A stretch of DNA of 64,000 nucleotides from CAZCVI01 sp964502145 (GTDB lineage Bacteria; Acidobacteriota; Aminicenantia; UBA2199). The position numbers and the translations under genes are program-made. The stretch's first letter is position 1, and the number at the start of each line of letters is the position of its first letter. Below, piece by piece: positions 16,588-25,265 of the stretch. The notes beneath the pieces are model-generated. The model saw nothing but the letters and a program-made list of their open reading frames with translations, did not search any database and was not told the origin of the DNA. The stretch covers positions 71,134-135,133 of the forward strand of contig CAZCVI010000010.1 of the NCBI GenBank assembly GCA_964502145.1, in the 5' to 3' direction.

Positions 16588-17472
16588 TCATTGCTGATTT
16601 TTGCGAAAATAATGGACGGCGGCGTCAACGGCCATAACGGCGGTGCCGATTTGCAGGGGATCGTGCAAGAGACGGAGTTTTATCTGTTGGATGGCAGCAC
16701 TGGTTAATCCCAAAGGCACACCGGGCGCGGCGATATAGGTGTGTGGATTGATGTCTGATTTTTGGATGGTATTGGCGGCATTGGTGGCTTCAATGATGAA
16801 CGAGTGACGCGATAACGCGGGAGCCAAAGCAGGTTCAATAGAGATGCGGGATGAGCTGCCGGTTATCCTCATAATTTCCATGGCTGCGGCAGAACTGCGT
16901 TGTTGGTGGATATCAAACAAAGATACTCGCGCCCCGCGTTTGATAGCTTCGATGGCAGAATACGTCCCGACTGCTCCACAGCCAATGATTAACAGCTCCC
17001 TGTCTTTTAAGCCCACTTTGGGCGTTGGAGCTTGATGGCGGATCATCAATTCCAATCCAGCTACAAAACCACGGGCAGTAGATGGGGTATTGTCCACAAC
17101 GCGACTGTTGCGGGTGTCCAGCGCAATAAAACGTTTGTCATCGGCCATCATCACAATGGCGGCGCCAGCTTCCACTGCCTCGGCTAGACCCGCAACATCG
17201 GGCTCACGGGTAACAAAAGATTTAAATCCAATGTGCTGCACAATAGCAGCCACAGTGCTGGAAAAACCTCCAATCACACCCTGACCAGACATGATTGGAA
17301 CAACCGCGATAAGAGTGGATGGAATACAGACTTGAAGCTGCTGGCTGGTGATGCCCAAGGCATAACAGGCAATCCCTTGCAAGGTCGTGCCTGTTTGCAA
17401 TTGCAAAAGAGTGTCGTAGAGAAGGAGCTGGGCAGTTAAGTCTTTGATGTCGTTTACGGTCAGACGAGTCAT
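16588..17472 (-). CDS. pylD: Pyrrolysine biosynthesis dehydrogenase PylD
   Basis: This 294-residue protein catalyses the last step of pyrrolysine synthesis, the NAD-dependent oxidation of L-lysine-N-epsilon-3R-methyl-D-ornithine followed by cyclisation. A Rossmann nucleotide site is visible at about residue 165 (LLIIGCGAVGTYSAIEA). The N-terminal helical domain begins MTRLTVNDIKDL, and the length agrees with known PylD (about 260-290). It follows pylC by 7 nt. Identification rests on the motif, length and cassette order, which together leave little doubt. Confidence 0.93.
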   Translation of the reverse strand: MTRLTVNDIKDLTAQLLLYDTLLQLQTGTTLQGIACYALGITSQQLQVCIPSTLIAVVPIMSGQGVIGGFSSTVAAIVQHIGFKSFVTREPDVAGLAEAVEAGAAIVMMADDKRFIALDTRNSRVVDNTPSTARGFVAGLELMIRHQAPTPKVGLKDRELLIIGCGAVGTYSAIEAIKRGARVSLFDIHQQRSSAAAMEIMRITGSSSRISIEPALAPALSRHSFIIEATNAANTIQKSDINPHTYIAAPGVPLGLTSAAIQQIKLRLLHDPLQIGTAVMAVDAAVHYFRKNQQ

Positions 17473-17479
17473 GTTTTTC

Positions 17480-18619
17480 CTAGCGGATAATGCTTTGCCT
17501 TATATTTTGAATAACGCGGTCGCTTTTTTGCTGGGCCGACTGGAGGTCTGTGGCTTCAATGATCAAGGTAGCCACCCATGAATAGGCACTGGGGCTATAA
17601 TTGGTGATGGCTTCATCGGCACCAAAAAAGTCGTGGCACAGAAACAACGGGCCAACCTCTGACATAATATGCTCACCACTAATTCGTATCCCACGGGGGG
17701 AAACTTCAATGTGCTGGTAAATCGCACCCCGTTTTTGGTCAGCAGCTTTTATAACTTTTTGACTGGTAAAACATTGGGCCAATAACGGCATCATGTTCCA
17801 CCCGGAAGATTGGAAAACAGCGGTGGGAGTCTGACTGGGGAAACGGGCGTCAATCTCCAATACTTTTAATTGGTTATCATGAAGAATAATTTCAACATCC
17901 ATGATCCCCCGCAACTGGATGGATTGTGCAATGTGCAAGGAAATCTTCTCGAACTGCTTTACCTGGGTAGGAGATAATAACGTGGGGGCCGATACTCGTT
18001 TACAATCATAACTGTCATCCATGTCAAGGTCAGTGACTTGCAAGGGAATATAATTCCCGGGAGTGCCCATCACTTCAAGAGAATAGGACGGCCCTTCGAC
18101 GTATTCCTGAATGACCCAGCCGGGAGGCGGCAGGGAGGCGGAAAAGGAGGAAAAGAACTCTTCCAGTTGCGGTCTATCATTAAAAAGCCGAACGCCACGA
18201 CTACCACTACTGCTCTCAGGTTTGGCGATAACTGGGAATGAACAATTTGGCCAGGGTTTGGGGGCAGGCACGCCAAGTTCTGCAAAAAGATGGTCGGAAC
18301 GGAGCTTGGAAGAAGAAATAGCATAAGTCGCTGCATCAAAGGCAAAAGGAATGGCAGAGGTGAGACTCCACTGGTGTAATGCAGCGAGTGCGGCGGCATT
18401 CTCAGTGGCGGGGACAACAAGGTCTATATCTTTGATATCTCTTATGCAAGATTGCCATTTCGACTGGTCCGTGACATCCAGCTCAATGAAACGATGGCAC
18501 ATTTGGGCAGCGGCCACATGGGGGTGTTTGTCGATTAAAAGGGTTTCCCATCCGGCATGATGGGCCAAATAAGCGACTTCTACGCCTTGAAGACTGCCGC
18601 CGACGATAAGGATTTTCAT
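17480..18619 (-). CDS. pylC: 3-methylornithine-lysine ligase PylC
   Basis: This 379-residue ATP-grasp enzyme joins 3R-methyl-D-ornithine to the epsilon-amine of L-lysine. The N-terminal Rossmann-like segment is ILIVGGSLQGVEVAYLA. The ATP-grasp core includes FPVIAKPESSSGSRGVRLF, QEYVEGPSYSLEVMG and the metal-binding VLEIDARFPSQTP. The start codon overlaps the pylB stop as ATGA, which indicates translational coupling. The gene ends in TAG, the codon that the cassette itself re-assigns. The next in-frame codons run into pylD in another frame, so readthrough would add an unrelated tail. Confidence 0.95.
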   Translation of the reverse strand: MKILIVGGSLQGVEVAYLAHHAGWETLLIDKHPHVAAAQMCHRFIELDVTDQSKWQSCIRDIKDIDLVVPATENAAALAALHQWSLTSAIPFAFDAATYAISSSKLRSDHLFAELGVPAPKPWPNCSFPVIAKPESSSGSRGVRLFNDRPQLEEFFSSFSASLPPPGWVIQEYVEGPSYSLEVMGTPGNYIPLQVTDLDMDDSYDCKRVSAPTLLSPTQVKQFEKISLHIAQSIQLRGIMDVEIILHDNQLKVLEIDARFPSQTPTAVFQSSGWNMMPLLAQCFTSQKVIKAADQKRGAIYQHIEVSPRGIRISGEHIMSEVGPLFLCHDFFGADEAITNYSPSAYSWVATLIIEATDLQSAQQKSDRVIQNIRQSIIR

Positions 18620-19704
18620 GATTTAAGCTCCTGGTTTTTTAAAACGCGGTTCTTTATCCAATCTTGGTATTGCTGGTGGGAAGCGATTTGTAAACCGCAC
18701 TCTGTCAATATGGTTAACACGTTATCGGTGGTTCTGCGGGCATCATCAATATCCAGTGAGGATTGCGCTACTCCAGCCAGTCCCTGTTGGGGTGGCACGA
18801 TGGAAGTCACAACATTGGCACCTGCATCCATACGCCGCTTCAAGCCAGCCAGCCCTTCGACATCCAATGTGGCGGGAATGAGTCGATCAGGGAACAAAAT
18901 ACGCATGAGCGCGATAAGAATTAATTCGGTCAAAGGTTCTGGAAAAGGGAAATGGGCCATCGGTGTGCCCTGTTGCGGCACAAAATTCATGGCCCGCACT
19001 TGGTCAGCGTTACTGGCCCGCATCTCGGTTAGTGAATGGGCGATATCATGGGAAGTTTCGCCCACGCCCACGAGGATGCCTTCTTCGGTTAACATCCCCA
19101 GTTGATGGGCTTGGTGTTTGCTATTTAAACGGGTCAAATAATCCTGGCCGGGTCTAAGCTGTTGGAAAAGAGTTGGGTTGTGAGTCTCCTGGTAACAAGC
19201 AAACCAGGAAGCACCGGCAACGGCAAACTGGGCCAATATAGGGGGGGGGACTACGCCGGGGGAGATCATAATGGGAAGAAAAACGGCGGTTTTTATAGCT
19301 TGCACCAAGCGGATCAAGGAGTGGAAACCATGCTCACCTGAAGGGTCTTCGCCCATGGTCAGATCAATCAGATGAACACCAGAACGTGCCAGTTGAATGG
19401 CGGCTTCAATGATTTCGGTTTCTGCTTTCCTGTACCTGAAACGCGGCGAAAGGGTATTCTGGGCACGGTAAAAACAAAAATTACAATTGTTGCGACAATA
19501 GGTGCTAATATAAAGGAAACCATAGAGAAAAACATGGTTCCCGAAATACTGCTGACGGATAGAACGGGCAGTGCTAAAAAGGGCTTCCAATAGCTGGGGT
19601 TGGCGAAGTTGCAGGATAGTGGTGATTTCCTTCTGGGTGAGGGCGTGCTGGTGGGAGGCTTTTGCCAGTATGGTGTCCAATATAGGCGGGGGAGTGAAAT
19701 GCAC
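18616..19704 (-). CDS. pylB: Methylornithine synthase PylB (radical SAM)
   Basis: This 362-residue enzyme isomerises L-lysine to 3R-methyl-D-ornithine, the first step of pyrrolysine synthesis. The radical SAM cluster motif is CRNNCNFC (CxxxCxxC) near residue 70, preceded by VFLYGFLYIST. The length and BioB-like barrel features (DLTMGEDPSGEHG, GILVGVGET) fit PylB. It starts 9 nt after the pylSc stop and overlaps pylC by 4 nt. Confidence 0.95.
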   Translation of the reverse strand: MHFTPPPILDTILAKASHQHALTQKEITTILQLRQPQLLEALFSTARSIRQQYFGNHVFLYGFLYISTYCRNNCNFCFYRAQNTLSPRFRYRKAETEIIEAAIQLARSGVHLIDLTMGEDPSGEHGFHSLIRLVQAIKTAVFLPIMISPGVVPPPILAQFAVAGASWFACYQETHNPTLFQQLRPGQDYLTRLNSKHQAHQLGMLTEEGILVGVGETSHDIAHSLTEMRASNADQVRAMNFVPQQGTPMAHFPFPEPLTELILIALMRILFPDRLIPATLDVEGLAGLKRRMDAGANVVTSIVPPQQGLAGVAQSSLDIDDARRTTDNVLTILTECGLQIASHQQYQDWIKNRVLKNQELKS

Positions 19705-19713
19705 TGGTGCGCC

Positions 19714-20556
19714 TCAAATGTTTAACCGAATACCGTTGAGATAGGCGAGACTGCGACCCATTTTACCAAGGTTGTGGCTGTTCTGAGTGACCATCAGCAA
19801 ACGTTCCAGCCCGAATCCGATGCCCACCCATGGTTCGACAATGCGCCAGGCCCGGTCCAACGGATGGGGACCGATGGCAGCCGAACCCACCTCTATTTTA
19901 TCTTTTCCGGCGACCACGTCGATGGTCTCACCATAGACGTTAGAGGTTTCGGTTTCCAGAGTATAATCGGTTAATCCGGCGGTGCGGGTCACCAGGGCGG
20001 CGAGTTCTTCCAGTCGTGCTTGCCGGTTTTCTAAAGGTAATCCCATTTCCACGAGATTGAGCATGGTAAATTCACTGGAATGTAACGAACCCTGGGACTC
20101 CTTGCGAAAACAAGAACCGACTTCAAAGATAGACACGGGTTTCTCCCATAAACGCAATAAATCCTTTAATACATAATATAAATGAGGGGCCAGCATGGGA
20201 CGGAGACATTTGTCCTTGTCCAACCAATATACCTGGGAGAAGAGGGGATGGGTTTCGTCGATGGTCATTTTGGCCAATAGCCCGCGAGACATGATGGTGG
20301 GGGTAATGACCTGCACAAAACCGGCGGCGGTAAGGGTTTCTATCAATTGGCTTTCTAAGCGGCACAGGGCGGGCCTGTGCTCATGTTCCCGGAAATAAGT
20401 TAATTGGGTTCTGGCTTGTTTGATATAATGATTTTCTAATTTATGAAAAGAGTTGTCCCGGTCTGCTGGGCTGGTGAATGCTTGTGATAGTTCCTGGGGG
20501 GGGACTTCTAGTTCGATCAATCTTCGATGTTGGACTTCAGACCAAGTGAGTGTCAT
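19714..20556 (-). CDS. pylSc: Pyrrolysyl-tRNA synthetase catalytic subunit
   Basis: This 280-residue protein is the class II catalytic core that charges tRNA-Pyl with pyrrolysine. Motif 2 is SCFRKESQGSLHSSEFTMLN and motif 3 is GIGFGLERLLMV. The protein lacks the N-terminal tRNA-binding domain, which is encoded separately as pylSn, the arrangement known from Desulfitobacterium. Pyrrolysine-pocket features such as MLAPHLYYVLKDL are recognisable. It is the first protein gene after the tRNA, followed closely by pylB. Confidence 0.95.
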   Translation of the reverse strand: MTLTWSEVQHRRLIELEVPPQELSQAFTSPADRDNSFHKLENHYIKQARTQLTYFREHEHRPALCRLESQLIETLTAAGFVQVITPTIMSRGLLAKMTIDETHPLFSQVYWLDKDKCLRPMLAPHLYYVLKDLLRLWEKPVSIFEVGSCFRKESQGSLHSSEFTMLNLVEMGLPLENRQARLEELAALVTRTAGLTDYTLETETSNVYGETIDVVAGKDKIEVGSAAIGPHPLDRAWRIVEPWVGIGFGLERLLMVTQNSHNLGKMGRSLAYLNGIRLNI

Positions 20557-20566
20557 GGATTGCCTG

Positions 20567-20626
20567 GGGAATTATGGGAATGGGAGTTATGGGAATTATG
20601 GGAAGAATGGGGGTTATGGGAAAAGA
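20567..20626. repeat. 9-nt-period GGGAATTAT repeat between tRNA-Pyl and pylSc
   Basis: Six to seven units of the type GGGAATTAT/GGGAGTTAT/GGGAAGAAT lie just upstream of pylSc, with one shortened unit. It belongs to the TGGGA variant of the 9-nt repeat family, also seen near 63.2 kb, but only one arm is present. Lying in the leader of the pyl genes, it would be transcribed with them. Confidence 0.78.
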
Positions 20627-20708
20627 GGGGTAGTGGTGTGTGAGCCAGCGGTTTGGGTAATCTGTTTAAATTGCTTGCCATATTATACCTACTCAAACTA
20701 ATAAACGG

Positions 20709-20779
20709 CGAGGAGTTCGGGAGTTGCACCCGACTATATGGATTTAGAATCCATACGATCCACTTACGATCCACTCCCC
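20709..20779 (-). tRNA. pylT: tRNA-Pyl (anticodon CUA)
   Basis: The minus strand folds as a pyrrolysine tRNA. The acceptor stem GGGGAGT/ACTCCTC has one G-U pair, with discriminator G. There is one base before the short D stem (GATC/GATC). One base separates the D and anticodon stems. The anticodon stem has six pairs (TATGGA/TCCATA) around loop TTCTAAA. The variable loop is three bases (TAG), and the T stem is TCGGG/CCCGA. The six-pair anticodon stem, small D arm and three-base variable loop are diagnostic, and the fold resembles Desulfitobacterium tRNA-Pyl. CCA is not encoded; the next bases are CCG. It reads UAG. Confidence 0.96.
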
Positions 20780-20850
20780 ATTCGCCGAAATATATCTTAA
20801 AATAATATTCCTTAATTGTCAATTGTTGGGTTCTTTTTTTTGCCACGGGT

Positions 20851-21552
20851 TTATCGGAGAATACGTTGGCGGCAATTAAATGTCTGGCATGTGTCGCAGA
20901 AAGAATAATCATTATCGAAATCATGAATACTGGCAGGCCCTGCGACCAATACACCGGAAATAGATTTTATAGGCACCATTAAAAAACTGGGATTGAGTTG
21001 GATACCAATCGCCTCGGGTTGGAGATACTGGAATAATTTTCCCTGGCCACTGATGTGCCAACCGCAGTAACCAGGACTGTAAAGCAATACTTTTAGTCCT
21101 GCTCTGGGTTCAGGCAAGCGGTTTAAAAAGAGTGTCTCTGTACAAAGGGCTGCTTTATCGGCACCATAAGAGGCGATGGTGTCCAACATATACCCCAACG
21201 CAAATCCATTGGCCTGGGTTTTCATGAGTTGATCGATTTTGGCACTCACGGCGGGTCCGAGGGTGCAGGCAAACAAACCCAATTGATGGGCACGGGGGAA
21301 AATATGTTCCAACGGTGTATCCTTTTCATTCTGGCCGAGACCGGGATATATCAGGCTGAATTGGGTGCTGGAAAGATCAGCTATCAAACCGATGGGAGCA
21401 GCCAATTGCATAAACAACTCTGCTGCGGACCGATAGAGAGCCTTGACCCGTTCTGGGGGTTGGGTGCCACGGGGTATCCCTTGCATGAAGAAAATTTCCT
21501 CTTCATCGGGGGCTATAACTTCAATAGATAGATTAAATGTTTCTTTATTCAT
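20851..21552 (-). CDS. B12-dependent methionine synthase activation-domain-like protein
   Basis: This 233-residue protein resembles the stand-alone MetH reactivation domain often found next to MttB-family genes. The SAM-binding core is SPGYCGWHISGQGKLFQYL, followed by SFLMVPIKSISGVLVAG, and a Cys-rich end reads FCDTCQTFNCRQR. Such proteins are thought to help keep the cobalt of a corrinoid protein reduced, acting in methyl transfer from quaternary or tertiary amines. Its ATG overlaps the mttB stop by one base (TAATG), so the pair is coupled. The corrinoid protein itself is not seen in the window. Confidence 0.82.
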   Translation of the reverse strand: MNKETFNLSIEVIAPDEEEIFFMQGIPRGTQPPERVKALYRSAAELFMQLAAPIGLIADLSSTQFSLIYPGLGQNEKDTPLEHIFPRAHQLGLFACTLGPAVSAKIDQLMKTQANGFALGYMLDTIASYGADKAALCTETLFLNRLPEPRAGLKVLLYSPGYCGWHISGQGKLFQYLQPEAIGIQLNPSFLMVPIKSISGVLVAGPASIHDFDNDYSFCDTCQTFNCRQRILR

Positions 21553-23033
21553 TAGTATCCGGTGACATCAGGAAGTGTGCTGATACCGTGGCGGTGGGCT
21601 TCGGCTTTCATGATTTGGATTAATTGCTCTTTGATAGCGGGATTGAGGGAAGATGGCTGATAGGATTCGAGCAGGTTTAACATCTCCTTGTGCGCCCGTT
21701 CGCCCAGGGTCAAACTGCCTTCTTCCTGCCAGCGGGACTGGTTGGTGCGATCAATGATGGGGCCGGGAAAATAATGTTCGGCTTTAAGAAAACGGCGGGT
21801 ATGTTTGGATATCAACAGGTGCTGGTCTTTCAATAATTCCTGGTACCTGGGCACAATGGGGAAATCCTCCTGGGGATCAATACCATTAAGCATACGAAAC
21901 ACCATGCCGCATATTTCATTGTCAACAATCAATTTTTCTATACTAAATGTATTGACAAAATCGAGCATCCCGGGGCCGGAAATACTATTGATCCCGGATA
22001 AGGCGGCCATAGTGGCACCCATGGCTGTTTCCAAACCGGCCTGGGCGTCCAGAAGCTTGGCATCGCTCAACGCGATGTAAGCCTGGGTGGGAATACCGAG
22101 GTATTTCCCGATTTCATTGTAACCGCAATCCAGCATCTGGGTTTCTATGGCGCCCAGCGGCGTGGTTTCGTAGCGGACATCAAAGGAAGCAGGGGCACCA
22201 CCATATAATAATGGCGTGCCCGGGTTACTTAATTGACTGATTACAATACCGCTGAGTGTTTCGGCGGTGTGCCCCACCAATGAACCCACGAGGGTAACTG
22301 GAGCGGTGAAACCAGCCAGGGGCATGGAAATCAATTCGATGGGAATACCACTTCTGCCGCAATCGACAATGTCCTGGCATATTCTGGCACTCCATTTTAA
22401 CGGGGTGGTGGAACAGCAGGAAAAAATGGTCAGGGGTTTTGCTTTTAATGCAGTTTCATTGCCCCGGACAGCCACCTGCATCTCTTTCATTACTTTGAAG
22501 CCCTCGGCACTGAAGGTACCGGTAACCACGGGTTTTTCTCCGAAAAGAAGGTTCAGGTAGAGGCGGTAGCTGTCGGATATTTTTTCACTGACATCGGCGG
22601 GAACAAAGGCGGTACTCTGGGCGGCAATATGCTTTAACTGGGCGGTCACCTTGACAAAACGAATATAGTCGGCGGTATTGGGCTGGCGCGACTGTTGGGT
22701 AGTGGAATCCAAGATGTGCAAGGCGGAAGAAGCGGGGGTAAAATGAATGGTGTAACCGGAAAAATCATGGGTCTCATTGCCTTTGACATCATATAACTTG
22801 AAGGTAGGGGGCACACTGTCCAACGCGAGGTCGATCATAGCGCCGGTGATAAACACATTGTGGGCATCGGAATGGGGCACGGGTTCGACGGTGGCACCAA
22901 AATCGGATAGCATAAGGACTGTCTTTTTATCGTAAATTTTTATACCGATAGTGCTTAGAATGTCGCGTGCTTCAGATATAATACGTTCGATCAACTCTTT
23001 GTTCAAAAATCTTAGATTGGGTCTGACTGCCAT
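21552..23033 (-). CDS. MttB-family (trimethylamine/betaine) methyltransferase, non-pyrrolysine
   Basis: This 493-residue COG5598 protein is full length (archaeal MttB has 495). The GIPTQAYIALSDAKLLDAQAG segment aligns with the active-site region of Methanosarcina MttB, where pyrrolysine directly precedes SDAK. Here that residue is Leu322, encoded TTG, one base from TAG. Non-Pyl members of the family act on glycine betaine, proline betaine or carnitine, so the substrate here is probably a quaternary amine. The ATG at 23033 is chosen because a GGAG site lies nine bases upstream; a TTG at 23075 would add 14 residues. It is followed by a reactivation-domain gene and then tRNA-Pyl. Confidence 0.9.
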   Translation of the reverse strand: MAVRPNLRFLNKELIERIISEARDILSTIGIKIYDKKTVLMLSDFGATVEPVPHSDAHNVFITGAMIDLALDSVPPTFKLYDVKGNETHDFSGYTIHFTPASSALHILDSTTQQSRQPNTADYIRFVKVTAQLKHIAAQSTAFVPADVSEKISDSYRLYLNLLFGEKPVVTGTFSAEGFKVMKEMQVAVRGNETALKAKPLTIFSCCSTTPLKWSARICQDIVDCGRSGIPIELISMPLAGFTAPVTLVGSLVGHTAETLSGIVISQLSNPGTPLLYGGAPASFDVRYETTPLGAIETQMLDCGYNEIGKYLGIPTQAYIALSDAKLLDAQAGLETAMGATMAALSGINSISGPGMLDFVNTFSIEKLIVDNEICGMVFRMLNGIDPQEDFPIVPRYQELLKDQHLLISKHTRRFLKAEHYFPGPIIDRTNQSRWQEEGSLTLGERAHKEMLNLLESYQPSSLNPAIKEQLIQIMKAEAHRHGISTLPDVTGY

Positions 23034-23100
23034 AACATTGTTCTCCATAGGGTGTGGCCGTTTAATCCGGGCCAATTACGGGGTTTTGGGGGTTGAGATT

Positions 23101-24177
23101 TTATTGTTGTACTTGTTGCCGTTTCCATTGACGATAGCGTTTCATATATTCCTCGGCGATGGTGGGGGAGTCCATGCCGAGCTCTTTGGCATAGGTTGAA
23201 ACACACCATCGCAGGTAGCCTGGTTCGGGTAGGTCTTCGAATCGTTCTAACTCGATATTGACTAAAATTTTATAGGAGATTTTTGATGTTCTTGCCAGAT
23301 CATGGATGCCTAAGCCCATTCGTTCGCGATATTTTTTAAAGGTTCGGCCTTTAATAATAGCGGCTCCTCCTGTCTCATAATTTTCCATGTTCGGGTCTAT
23401 CAGCGTGTCTTCCATGGGGTTGGTGGCGGAGGGATCGATCACTCGTATCATGGTGGAATAGGGTGAGCGGCCATTTTCCAATTCCGGGGGGATATCTTCC
23501 GGTTGTGTGGGTTCAGGGAATATGTATTCGGGTAGTTCTAATGGGTCTTCTGCAATGAAGAGTTCCTGGGTATCTTGGAAATTATTTATTTTTAAGGGTT
23601 CCTGTGTGTTCAGCAGTTCCGGTGTTGGGAACGCCTCTAGTACTTCTTCTGGTTCTGGTTCTCCCAGATCAGGGATTTCTGGAAGTGCAATTTGTTCTGG
23701 TAACTCCAGATGCTCGGGGATAGTGGGGGGCATCCAGGTGTCACTACGTTCCACGATTGCAGAACTCTCAATTTTTTCTTCTATTTTTTCTCCTACTATT
23801 TCTTCTGATATTTCTTCTAATATTTCTTCTTCTTTAAAGAATAGGGGAGCATAGGGATCATTCAGCTCTTCTTCAATATCTTCAAAATCATCGACATCGA
23901 AAATTTCTTTGGCTGTTTTTTCTTTTTCGAACTTCTCTTTTTCAATGCGGTCTTTTTCAACGAGGTAATGAAAAAGTCCAGAATACGCCTCGTGGATGTC
24001 GGTCATGATTTTTTGTTTATCTTCTTCGGGGAATTCGTCATCTATAGCTTCCATGACGATGGAATCAGTGGAAAAGACTTTTTTCAGGCGTTCATAGGCT
24101 GTTTTTATTTCAGCCATCGAGGGATTTTCTTCTAGCTCAAGGATATTCAAATATTGTTTGTATTTTTTTTCATCCAT
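23101..24177 (-). CDS. RodZ-like helix-turn-helix protein with acidic linker
   Basis: This 358-residue protein starts at ATG 24177, overlapping the ParA stop by eight bases (ATGGATGA). Residues 1-85 look like a J-like or coiled helical domain (YLNILELEENPSMAEIKTAY). Residues 95-250 are a very acidic Pro/Glu-rich linker. The C-terminus carries a RodZ-type HTH (YRERMGLGIHDLARTSKIS, then LPEPGYLRWCVSTYAKELG). No TM helix follows, so it is a soluble variant. A partner role with the ParA-like ATPase is likely. A 40-residue upstream extension with a Pro run is in frame but overlaps the ParA gene and is not expected to be translated. Confidence 0.78.
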   Translation of the reverse strand: MDEKKYKQYLNILELEENPSMAEIKTAYERLKKVFSTDSIVMEAIDDEFPEEDKQKIMTDIHEAYSGLFHYLVEKDRIEKEKFEKEKTAKEIFDVDDFEDIEEELNDPYAPLFFKEEEILEEISEEIVGEKIEEKIESSAIVERSDTWMPPTIPEHLELPEQIALPEIPDLGEPEPEEVLEAFPTPELLNTQEPLKINNFQDTQELFIAEDPLELPEYIFPEPTQPEDIPPELENGRSPYSTMIRVIDPSATNPMEDTLIDPNMENYETGGAAIIKGRTFKKYRERMGLGIHDLARTSKISYKILVNIELERFEDLPEPGYLRWCVSTYAKELGMDSPTIAEEYMKRYRQWKRQQVQQ

Positions 24178-25093
24178 TGTCGATATCCGGAATTTTAACC
24201 TGTTTGTCTTCGAGCAGATTAAGCACGATCTCACGAAGTTCGTTGGAGGTGGAGGCGGGGGAAATGAATTGGGGAGTAGAGCTGGAGTGTTTAACAAACT
24301 TCCAGAAAAAATCGGTGTATTGAATGAAACCGCTCAATCTGGCATCGATTCCGAAATATTTTGTCAGTACACTTTTCACGGCGCTACCTGTTTCCAGGTG
24401 CTCGCTGTTTTTGATCTGGTTGACAATAATATAAATCTTAAACTCGGCCAATGCTTTTTCAACCAGGGTGCGAATTTCCGGTGAAATTTCCATGATATGC
24501 TGGATCAACTCTTTAATGCTGGAGATTTTATTGGGGAGGCGGTTGTCCCATGCTTTTTTGGCAACATCCTTAAGTCCATGATCGCCCAGCAAGATGTTTA
24601 ATTTGCGGAACAGCACCTTTTTGATAAAATGATAGAGATTTTCAATAGAGGTGATTTCTGGCAGGATGACGACGATCATTTTATCGGCCATCAAGAAGGT
24701 ATCAATCGTATTGTGGCCTGAACCGGCACCGAGATCAATGAGCACATAATCGGCGCTGATATTCTTGATATGCCGGTACAACTTTAATTTTTGAGTTTGT
24801 TTGAGGCCGATAGTATTGAGGGAACGGACATCGCCAGTCACAAAGCGCAGGTTGGGAATGGCGGTATCCACGATGATTTCGCTTAAGGGAACTTTTTTTT
24901 CAAAGAAGTCGGTCAATGAATATTTGGGTTTTGGAACCTTGAGAAAGGAGTGCAGGTTGGCACCGCCTAAATCGCCATCAATCAGGGTAACCCGTTTGCC
25001 CAGATGGGCCAGATTCAATCCCAGGGAGCTGGTGACGAAGCTTTTTCCAGTACCGCCTTTACCGCCGCCAATAGCCCATATTTCGGAATTCAT
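24170..25093 (-). CDS. MinD/ParA-family ATPase (FlhG-like)
   Basis: This 307-residue protein has a deviant Walker A motif GGGKGGTGKS at residue 8, a switch I-type DGDLGGANLH and a Walker B strand YVLIDLGAGSG. The family positions cell components or segregates DNA. Its C-terminal half contains an extended helical region and an LFRKLNILLGD segment similar to MinD-like ATPases found with RodZ/HTH proteins in Deltaproteobacteria and Acidobacteria. It overlaps the HTH gene by 8 nt, which implies a joint function. The leader has a pentameric GTTTC-type low-complexity run at about 25131-25165. Confidence 0.9.
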   Translation of the reverse strand: MNSEIWAIGGGKGGTGKSFVTSSLGLNLAHLGKRVTLIDGDLGGANLHSFLKVPKPKYSLTDFFEKKVPLSEIIVDTAIPNLRFVTGDVRSLNTIGLKQTQKLKLYRHIKNISADYVLIDLGAGSGHNTIDTFLMADKMIVVILPEITSIENLYHFIKKVLFRKLNILLGDHGLKDVAKKAWDNRLPNKISSIKELIQHIMEISPEIRTLVEKALAEFKIYIIVNQIKNSEHLETGSAVKSVLTKYFGIDARLSGFIQYTDFFWKFVKHSSSTPQFISPASTSNELREIVLNLLEDKQVKIPDIDNG

Positions 25094-25265
25094 TGTTTTC
25101 TAACCTCTTTTTAAATCACGCTATGTTGTGTTTTGTTTGTTTCGTCTGTTTCGTTCGTTTCTTTTTCAAAAAAGTTGTATCTATTTATTTTGACAAAAAA
25201 CATACAGGATGTCAACCCCTAATGAGATGGATGATTGTTATTGTTGGGCAAGGGTGCGCCAGTAT

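Noticed and set aside
21552..23075. MttB as a pyrrolysine protein
   Set aside because: The frame has no internal TAG, and the aligned active-site position is Leu encoded by TTG.
24178..24297. 40-residue N-terminal extension of the HTH protein
   Set aside because: It overlaps the ParA gene, is Pro-rich shadow sequence, and the overlapping ATGGATGA start is the natural one.
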